This document shows, in pieces, positions 56,013 through 64,000 of a stretch of DNA of 64,000 nt (positions are counted from its first letter, which is position 1; each line of letters opens with the position of its first letter). Location of the stretch: positions 51,296,439 to 51,360,438 of the forward strand of contig NC_060062.1 of the NCBI RefSeq assembly GCF_020283565.1, in the 5' to 3' direction. Below the pieces are notes generated by a model, which was not told where the DNA came from, made no database searches, and saw only the letters and a program-made list of their open reading frames with translations. This stretch comes from Trifolium pratense. Its lineage: Eukaryota > Streptophyta > Magnoliopsida > Fabales > Fabaceae. The translations under genes were made by a program, and so were the position numbers.

Positions 56013-59000
56013 CTGCGTGATTGCATGGTCTTTGAATGTGCGTAATCCAGATCCCTGAGACAAAACTTGTATCTTTGAGTTGGTTTATTAGAAGGAAGGA
56101 AGAAACCGAGCTTATCTTATGCAAACCAATGGTTTGCCCTATGAATTGTTAATCTCAAGGTTGTCAGAACCGGACTGGACAATGAACCGGTGAGCTTACC
56201 AGTTCAAGGTTCAATTGGTCGTACTAGGGTTCAACCGGGTCGGACCGTTTTTAATTAAATATATATATTTTAATTAATATATAAATAAAAATATATAAAT
56301 AATTGTTCAATATTCCATAATTTCACACATTAAAAAGATAAAATATCACAAGTCAAAATAAAATAAAATTTCTAATTCAAACAAAATTAAAAATTATATA
56401 ATAAACTAAGTTCAATAACACAAAATAATACCATAACATCAATTGACAATATAATGCCTTCAAAAAAATCAATTGGCAACACACTACCAAGTGTCAAGTT
56501 AATAGCTAAATGCTCATCAAGTTCATCAAGACTAGTGTCATAACATTCATTGCCAAGGGCAAAGTTAAATGCAACATAGTGCCAAGTTAAAAACTAAACG
56601 CAAAATAGTACCATAATATCCATTGGCAAACTAGTAAAAATCATTATAGTCATCAAAGTTTGTTTCTCCATAATCAAAGTTGACATTTGAAATGCCAACA
56701 TCTTCACCATTTGAACCACCAACATCATTATCCGCTTCAACTACAAAGTCCGAAGTGTCAAATTCATCATCACCTAATTAAATAAAAAATAGTAAAATTA
56801 GTAAGTTTGATTATTCAATATAACTAAACTAAAGATAACTAAACTAAATATTAACCTTTGTTGTTTCTCGATGAATTTTCAGGAGGTGCTTCTTCATTCA
56901 CCCAAAAATCTATGTCATCAATAGGTTCATAATCAATGGGATCATAATAAATCTTGTTAGGTTTCCCCCTACAATAAAACATAGCTTTAATTTAAATTGA
57001 GAAACTACTATGATATATAATAAGCAAAAGAATTTGTGACTTGACATAAATTAAAATTATACCTATTTTGCAAACGCAAATTATAAGCAACATAGACAAG
57101 ATCATTAAGTCTTTGATGCTCAAGCCTATTCCTTCTCTTTGTATGGATACGTTCAAAAAAGCTCCAATTTCTCTCACAACCAGATGAAGAAGAAGTTTGA
57201 CCAAGAATACGAATTGCTAACTTTCACAAAATTGGAGCATTACCTCCATACAGTTTCCACCATTCAGCTACAAAAGGAAAAAAAAGAAAGAAAAAGCGAA
57301 TTATATAAGTCAAGAAACATGCATAAACATAACTATTTAAATATAAAACAGCAAATCTATGATTTAGTGTTCACCAGGTTGTATATTGGCCGCCAAGGTA
57401 ACAACACTTGATTTACCGAAACTCCCTTTCCGATCGCGATACATTTGCACCTCTTGAAAGGCTTTGGATGCGTAGGGACAAAGAGATTTTACTTCAAATA
57501 ATTTAATAAGTGCTTCGGTAACCCTACTCTTGTCATTGAAGTCATGACCATATTGGAATACAGGATTAAAAAAGTAAGCCGCTGCATGAAGATCACGTTT
57601 CAAGTGCTTATCCCATCTAGCCTTGATGATATTGGTGTATGGTTGATAGGCTGTTTTCCTATTCCTAAACATATTCTCTATTGAATTCTTTACCCTTTGC
57701 ATGCCATCATAAACATAACCCATAGAAGGTCGTTCATCCCCATCTACAATTTTCAGGAGTTTGATGATAAGAGCCATAATTTTTGCAATCATGAAACAAT
57801 TACTCCAAAAAGAAGAGTCCAAAACAATGGCACTTACCATTTTTCCTGCTGTAGACTTTGCTAACTTATGGGAAGTAAAGTGTTTATCCACCATCAAAGC
57901 TTGTAAATCATTCTTACGATCATACAAGCTTTTTAGTGTAATAAAAGTAGTAGCAAATCTAGTTACTCCTGGACATACAATTTCTCTTCAATATTCTCTC
58001 TTCCTCAACCAAGATAAGAATACAATATGATCATACACAAAGACAGTTACCTTAGAAGCCTTTGAGGCAAGCTCTGCAACATGAGGCATGCTAGAAATAT
58101 CCTTCAACAATAGATTCAAATAGTGAGCAGCACAAGGAGACCAAAAAATAGAATCATATTTTTCATGAATCTTTCTCTCAACAGCTACATAATTGGCTGC
58201 ATTGTCCGTAACTACATGAACAACATTTTTATATCCCACCCATTCAATAACTTCGGAAAACAAATTGCACAACATTTGGGCATCTTTCACAACACCTGAC
58301 GCATCAACTGATTTCACAAATATGATGCCTTGAGGACAATAAACAAGAAAGTTTATTAATGTTCTTTGTTTTTAGTCACTCCACCCATCAGCCATTATTG
58401 TGCAACCATCCTTAGCCCACTTGGATCGATAACTTTCAACAAGTAATGAACATTCTCTCTTGCAATCTCCCAACAAGTTAACCCTTATGTCATGATATGT
58501 TGGAACTTTGAATCCTGGCTCAATGGCAGCAATTGCATCAACAACTTCTTGAAAATATGGTGATTTGATTGCATTGAATGGAATGTTAAAAAACCATTGA
58601 TTGCATTGCAATTGCTATCTTAGCTTTGTGCACGACTTCCTTGCTAGTGAATGCACTTTTAATAGTTGGTTGGGAGCCTAGAGTTGTTCTTGGAGCAAAA
58701 TAAGTAGCTTTTTGTTTTCCTAGGTTAGAATTAGGAACCATTTGGCTAGGTTGAATCGGAGCTACTTGCTCATTAGTTTGAGGTTGACTTTGATCATCAT
58801 ATGCATCATCAAGCTCCTTATCTTTGTTTTTATTGCCAGTACCTTCTAATGATTGATTCATTTGATGAAAAACATCAGGAGGAACATCCTTACAAATGAG
58901 AACGTTACCCTTTTTCTTTGCAAGATGTTCCTTCATTCTGTGTATACCACCTCATTTCCAACTTTTGTTACAATAGATACAAGTTAACACTTGTTGCTGC

Positions 59001-59424
59001 TTCTCGTTAATTGTAGCAGTAACATGGTTCCATGCAGGATCTGTTTTCCCACGAGTTCTAAGAGATGATTCTACTGTTTATGATTGAGGAGGGTTCTCAT
59101 TTGTTGTTTCCTACAACATAACCAATATTTTAATCACTAACATATGTTAACACGCACTAAACTACAAGATAACCAACATTTAATTAAACTACGAGAAAAA
59201 AACTAACTTCCAAACATGAAAAAAAGAATAAGTAATAGCAGATTTTATTACTATCATATATCATAACTACACTTCTTTCAAATAATTAATTTGATTACTA
59301 TGAAATATGCACCAGTCTAGTGACCCCTGCATTCAATTTTAAAAAGTTTCACTGTTTCAGTATCACTGTATCAACATAATATTTGATTTCATTAAAAAAA
59401 ATAGTTGATTGAGCAAGTTATAGT

Positions 59425-60342
59425 TGTTGACACCAAAATTACAAAGTTTATGGTATTGAGAAACTTTTGGTGTTAGAATTTGAAAAGAAGGAAAAAATGG
59501 AATGGTCATATGAATATTAATTAGAGAGTAGATTCCACCATGTTATTTGGAATGGCCATATATGAATTTGAAAGTATTTCTGTCGAAGTGATTAGCTTTC
59601 ATTAAATTCAAGACTTTCTTTTAGTCGAAGATGCAACTTGTTGGTCGAATTATTGTGATTGGTTTTAATTTGGTCGAATTATATATAATTATCAACATGT
59701 TGGACGAATTATAAACAGTATTGGAGCGACAAAGTGAAGCAAGGCAAGCGCATGCAAGTGGAAGTTATTTTTATTTGTCTTGTAATTATGCCAAGTGTAA
59801 GGCTACTATTAGAAGTTATTTCCTGTTTTAACTTAGACCGTAGGATCTAGTGGTAGTTTTTCATGCAAGGTCTATATATATCTGTTTGTAATAAGAACAA
59901 AGGGTTGAATCTTATTTTATGAAAGTCTTGCAACACCCACGCCGCGGTGGCAAACGGGTTCAAGGGACGGACATAGATGGATTCCAACCACTATTTACAT
60001 TCAAATGCAATTTAATCTTTCAAGTCCTTTAAAGTTTCTGCACTTTATCATTTCATTGCAATTTATCTTCAGGTTCTTTAACTTTTATTTGCAAATCTTT
60101 TAACAAGTTTATGCAAATTTACTTTAATCCTTTTTGTATTTTAATTTGATCATTCGACTTCGTCGAATCAGTCTGTTTTTAATGCATTTAATGCAAATCA
60201 GACAATAAATGTTCAAGTAAAAGATGATGAACATTCATATTTTTCTAGAAAATAACACACAAATATGTTCCGAGATTTACTAGTTGATCTCTCAAGTAAT
60301 TAAATTAAACTAGCGGTTGTTTACCAAAAATCAGTGTAAACA
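59425..60342 (+). repeat. 5' LTR of the small LTR element
   Basis: 918 bp, identical to 61225-62142 apart from one base. It contains TTCGACTTCGTCGAA (near 60154), a palindrome, and TCTATATATATC (59871), a TATA-like stretch. Confidence 0.9.
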
Positions 60343-61224
60343 AATTGGCACGCCTAGTGGGACTGTTTTGTGTGTTATTTTCTTTTTGAAAAATTTTACA
60401 AAGATTGAAATATGAAAAGTTTTAGTCTTTGAGTGGCCTCTAATGATTGATCATGGTGATTTAATTTCTATGGTTAACAATTATTATGAGAATATTGATA
60501 TTTCTGGGCAAATTGCGAATCAAATTGTGGCTATAAGAAACGGTTTTCGAAACCGTAGTGAAAATGGTTTTCGAAACCATAATTTTTGAGAGGCCATATT
60601 ATCTTAGCAATTTGAATTGTTTACATTCATCATGTAAAGATTGAATTGCTTTTAACTCCAAGTGGTATGGAGAAGTTTTTAATAAAATAAAATTCAAGAA
60701 AACGATGATCGAAATTGTTTTCTAATAATTAATGTGTATATACTTGATTTCATGAATCAAATTTGGTTGGGTACGGTTAAGCCAATATTTAGAAGATTCA
60801 AATTAAATTTTGATGAAATACTTTGCCATGCATGATGCTAACATGGAAGTTGTTTTTAAAATTGGTAAAGTGGTCAAAGTTTTGTTGATCATATCAAGTA
60901 TGAAAAGATAAGTGAAATATTGGTCAAACATGGTTCGAGAGATGTTGCAAAACTGGTTGAATTTTCATATTGTTTATCTCATTCTAAGAATGATGTTTTC
61001 GACCAAGAATTTTATTAAGGTTTTGACCAAAACGATGGTAAAGTCTTACCATGTTTATTTCGACATAAAAGAAAAAATGTGATGATGAAGTCAGAATCAT
61101 CTTCTCTAAAATTTGGCCATGTTTCTTTCAAAAGAGGTCATTAAGTGTTTTCTCTAAATTGATGACATGATTAAAAATGTTATTCCTCTCACTTTCTTCG
61201 AGAAACAACATTTTTGGGGGCCTC

Positions 61225-62142
61225 TGTTGACACCAAAATTACAAAGTTTATGGTATTGAGAAACTTTTGGTGTTAGAATTTGAAAAGAAGGAAAAAATGG
61301 AATGGTCATATGAATATTAATTAGAGAGTAGATTCCACCATGTTATTTGGAATGGCCATATATGAATTTGAAAGTATTTCTGTCGAAGTGATTAGCTTTC
61401 ATTAAATTCAAGACTTTCTTTTAGTCGAAGATGCAACTTGTTGGTCGAATTATTGTGATTGGTTTTAATTTGGTCGAATTATATATAATTATCAACATGT
61501 TGGACGAATTATAAACAGTATTGGAGCGACAAAGTGAAGCAAGGCAAGCGCATGCAAGTGGAAGTTATTTTTATTTGTCTTGTAATTATGCCAAGTGTAA
61601 GGCTACTATTAGAAGTTATTTCCTGTTTTAACTTAGATCGTAGGATCTAGTGGTAGTTTTTCATGCAAGGTCTATATATATCTGTTTGTAATAAGAACAA
61701 AGGGTTGAATCTTATTTTATGAAAGTCTTGCAACACCCACGCCGCGGTGGCAAACGGGTTCAAGGGACGGACATAGATGGATTCCAACCACTATTTACAT
61801 TCAAATGCAATTTAATCTTTCAAGTCCTTTAAAGTTTCTGCACTTTATCATTTCATTGCAATTTATCTTCAGGTTCTTTAACTTTTATTTGCAAATCTTT
61901 TAACAAGTTTATGCAAATTTACTTTAATCCTTTTTGTATTTTAATTTGATCATTCGACTTCGTCGAATCAGTCTGTTTTTAATGCATTTAATGCAAATCA
62001 GACAATAAATGTTCAAGTAAAAGATGATGAACATTCATATTTTTCTAGAAAATAACACACAAATATGTTCCGAGATTTACTAGTTGATCTCTCAAGTAAT
62101 TAAATTAAACTAGCGGTTGTTTACCAAAAATCAGTGTAAACA
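61225..62142 (+). repeat. 3' LTR of the small LTR element
   Basis: Copy of the 5' LTR at offset 1800, directly after the polypurine tract and directly before the second ATAGT. Confidence 0.9.
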
Positions 62143-62491
62143 ATAGTATAACGTAAAAATCTATTTTCAGTTTTCCCATAACTATCAACATTAACCCTAA
62201 ATCTAAAAAAAAAAACTAACTATTAATAACAATAAGTTGTTACAATAGAAGCAAACAACAACAACAAGATCAAAACAAGAATAGAAAGCAAAAAAATAAG
62301 AGCAGAACAAAGCAAAACGTAAAAAAAAAAAAAAAAAAAAAAAAACTCACCAGAGGAATAGAATACATTGGTGGACTTGAAAGAAGAAACTAGCCACAAA
62401 AGATGTTGTCGCCGCCGGAATGGGAGGGAGGTGGACGATTTGAGTGAAGGTTGACAGAGGGTGGGTGGAGTGAAGCTTGCGTGTTGTTGTT

Positions 62492-63083
62492 TTTTTTTTT
62501 TTTTACTAAAAATAAAGGATATTCATTCATTCAAACTGATAGAGTACATCGATGTAATACAAATTCAAATTTGCTAAAAACAAAAAGGATGAATCTGCAA
62601 ACAAACTCACAGCATCCATGTTAATAGCATAAAACGGCAAATTACATAAGCCTACATATATGACTATATTGAAGTGTCTGGAATGTCCATGCCCCCAGAT
62701 CTGCAGCGTTAATGACACAAAAGTCGACATTGGATAGATTTGTACTTGATCGGATCTAATCCTTCAACCTGAAACAAATGAACACCGCACAAAGACGGGA
62801 AAACAAAATACACCGCACAGAGACGGCACAACAGAATACACCGCACAAGGACGGGATAACAAATAACACAAAACCAAACAAATATGTGAAAAATCACACT
62901 TATTTAATAACGAGAAAGAAAACACAATTTGGAGGGGTGATTTTAGGTCAAGATTTGACCTGAAATCACCCCTCTTTGATAAACTAAGAAGAAGAAAAAA
63001 GGTGACGGCTGGGGTTAGAAGTTAGGAGATAGGAACCAAATTATTAATTGATGTGTTTTTAATATTAAGCAATTTTAGAAACG
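62492..63083 (-). mobile_element. 5'-truncated L1-like LINE fragment
   Basis: A 17-bp duplication GCTTGCGTGTTGTTGTT flanks it (62475-62491, 63084-63100). The + strand begins with a T run, so it is the poly-A tail of a minus-strand insert. The tail sequence matches 23161-23250. Inside are three exact-period 28-bp units (from 62782, 62810, 62838; ACACCGCAC) and a near-perfect 19-bp-arm hairpin (62933-62973). No RT region remains. A processed pseudogene is the alternative, but the shared tail favours a LINE. Confidence 0.75.
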
Positions 63084-63100
63084 GCTTGCGTGTTGTTGTT

Positions 63101-63429
63101 TATGTTACGTGAAAAGTGAAAACACAAAGAAACCTTTCTTATTCTTTCTATCAATTTCACTTAGATTTCTCCTTTTCCTACAAACAAAACGACGACGTTT
63201 TGGTGTTTTTTTTTTTTTAAAATAAATTGTTAAACGGCGTCGTTTTCAGTATGGCGCAAAAAAAAAACCGGCAGAACCGCTCTTCGTTCGCTGGTTTTTC
63301 CTGGTTCAAAGTCGGGTCAAGCGTTTTATTTCCGGTTCCTTCGCTCTCCGTTTTTCAGGCTCAACCGGACCGGATTGCTCACCGGTTCGCGGTCCGACCG
63401 GCTGGTCCGGTCCGGTTTTGACAACCTTG
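63101..63429 (-). other. hAT right subterminal region
   Basis: Non-coding transposon end. It has AAACGACGACGTTTT (near 63187) and AAACGGCGTCGTTTT (near 63232), then CCGG-rich sequence running into the terminal inverted repeat. The plus ORF at 63227-63421 is not considered coding. Confidence 0.6.
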
Positions 63430-64000
63430 ATTAATCTTGTTTATAATATGACTTCTATTTATGAATTTTTCTACGCTACCTCTTGATAATTTGAGAGCAT
63501 AGTTTTAAAATTCGGACCGACGATCGATCCGGCCAAGTCATTGGGTCACCGGGTTATTGGTCGGACCACTGAGTCATTGATCGGACCGCATTACTGTTGA
63601 CCCTGCCTATATAAAAAATTTAAAATGTTTCATGACTTAAGTTTCTCAACTCAAATTTCTTGACAATAAAATTTAATGAAAACTCTTCCAATAATCTTTG
63701 TGTCTTTATATATCAAAATCAAATTTACAATAACAAAGAAAAACAAAATTAACAAAATCAGAAAAATAAAAATAAAATGGATGTTACTAATTTAAAATAC
63801 ACCATAGACAAAGCCAGGTGGGTTACTAACTTTTTTTGAAAAAAATAAAACAATAAATGCCAGTTATGTTTCTTATAATAAGAATAAGGCTTAAATGCAG
63901 TTTTGCCCCCCTATTTTGATTAAATCGGAATTTTACCCCTCCTGTTTTAAAACGTGGACTTGAACCCAAGAATAATTAGATGCACTTAAGCCTAAGAATA
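63430..64000. repeat. Flank of the hAT element with edges of other repeats
   Basis: At 63499-63606 a GGACCGACGATCGATCCGGC and GGTCGGACCACTGAGTCA block looks like the end of another CCGG-rich hAT relative. From about 63888 (GGCTTAAATGCAGTTTTGCC) a further repeat begins and is cut by the window end. No gene seen. Confidence 0.4.

Larger units (their letters stand above)
59425..62142 (+). mobile_element. Small non-autonomous LTR retrotransposon (LARD/TRIM-like)
   Basis: 2718 bp. LTRs 59425-60342 and 61225-62142 (918 bp each, TGTTGACACC to GTGTAAACA) with one visible difference (C59838/T61638). Target duplication ATAGT at 59420-59424 and 62143-62147. A primer-site-like TTGGCACGCCTAGTGGGAC follows the 5' LTR, but I cannot name the tRNA. 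A polypurine tract TTTTTGGGGGCCTC (61211-61224) precedes the 3' LTR. The 882-bp internal region has no gag or pol. One 48-codon ORF (60443-60589) with a repeated NGFRN motif starts near the 5' end; it may be a gag-start remnant. Moved by enzymes in trans. Confidence 0.9.
56631..62368 (-). pseudogene. hAT transposase gene (BED, DUF659, dimerization), broken
   Basis: Proposed minus-strand exons: 62351-62368 (MYSIPL), 59110-57375, 57267-57063, 56968-56856, 56773-56631. The proposed junctions are GT-AG with matching phases. Exon 2 starts with a BED zinc finger (TDPAWNHV, CIYCNKSW, HRMKEHLAKKK), then a DUF659-type region (KDGCTIMADGWSD, VVTDNAANYVAVERK, WSPCAAHYLNLLLKDI). Exon 3 has the hAT C-terminal dimerization motif (AIRILGQTSSSSGCERNWS, then ERIHTKRRNRLEHQRLNDLV). 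The last exons are acidic. In-frame stops: 59078-59080, 58952-58954, 58372-58374, 57988-57990, 57224-57226, plus a frameshift near 58590-58612. Intron 1 contains the 59425-62142 insertion. Not functional. Confidence 0.85.
56156..63429 (-). mobile_element. hAT DNA transposon with two nested retroelements
   Basis: Ends CAAGGTTGTCA and TGACAACCTTG are perfect 11-bp inverted repeats within longer CCGG-rich inverted ends (CCGGACTGG / CCGGTCCGG). The flanking 8-mers GTTAATCT (56148-56155) and ATTAATCT (63430-63437) differ at one base, as expected for hAT. The broken transposase gene is on the minus strand. Nested within are a 2.7-kb LTR element (59425-62142) and an L1-like insertion (62492-63083). 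Without them the element is about 3.9 kb, a usual autonomous hAT size. Confidence 0.88.

Noticed and set aside
63227..63421. 64-codon ORF ending in a Pro/Arg-rich stretch.
   Set aside because: It covers the hAT terminal region and its C-terminal part is the CCGG-rich inverted repeat.

Overview
This is plant nuclear DNA, most likely from a eudicot and by inference a legume. It is AT-rich, has a many-intron MLO gene with GT-AG introns, and is packed with plant-type transposons: Tat and Athila Ty3/gypsy elements, copia solo LTRs, PIF/Harbinger, hAT, Stowaway-like MITEs, tRNA-derived SINEs and L1-like tails. The species call is inference. I saw no rRNA, tRNA or CRISPR features and no bacterial-style operons.

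Layout. (1) 1-19612: one degenerate Tat-lineage Ty3/gypsy retrotransposon on the + strand. Its 5' LTR lies before the window and its 3' LTR is near 19167-19612. It has gag, protease, RT, two RNase H regions and integrase, all broken by stops and a frameshift, plus antisense ORFs behind pol. It was hit twice. A young 7.5-kb Athila-derived element (680-8166, duplicated target CTCCC) sits in gag. A copia-like solo LTR (12851-14159, duplicated target TACGG) sits in integrase. (2) 19613-23400: intergenic DNA with three MITEs and an L1-like tail. (3) 23410-26424: a PIF/Harbinger transposon with a TAA target duplication and broken ORF1 and transposase. (4) 27684-33870: the only apparently intact host gene, an MLO-family membrane protein (15 coding exons, about 595 residues). 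Its introns hold two hAT-type MITEs, a SINE and a Stowaway-like MITE. (5) 33871-46177: non-coding DNA with a diverged tandem repeat split by a hAT-type MITE, a TTCGGAA-rich minisatellite, a foldback of about 1.1 kb and a possible solo LTR. (6) 46178-54395: a gag-only LTR retrotransposon in tandem form (LTR-gag-LTR-gag-LTR) inside one GGTGC target duplication. (7) 56156-63429: a hAT transposon whose minus-strand transposase gene is broken. A small LTR element (59425-62142) lies in its first intron and an L1-like fragment (62492-63083) lies upstream. (8) 63430-64000: the edges of further repeats.

The mobile elements are mostly non-autonomous or dead. The Athila derivative keeps a gag-like ORF and the envelope-position ORF but no pol. 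The tandem element keeps only gag, and the 2.7-kb LTR element keeps almost nothing. All three have nearly identical LTRs, so they moved recently and presumably used enzymes made elsewhere.

The most unusual signal is in the 2-kb LTR of the tandem gag-only element: five short hairpins whose stems differ in sequence but stay perfectly complementary, each followed by AAGAAG. An 11-bp repeat array with two TTCGCTCAGCGAA palindromes lies just upstream. Together they look like conserved RNA structure in the element's transcript leader. Exact boundaries, splice sites and mismatch counts were read by eye.
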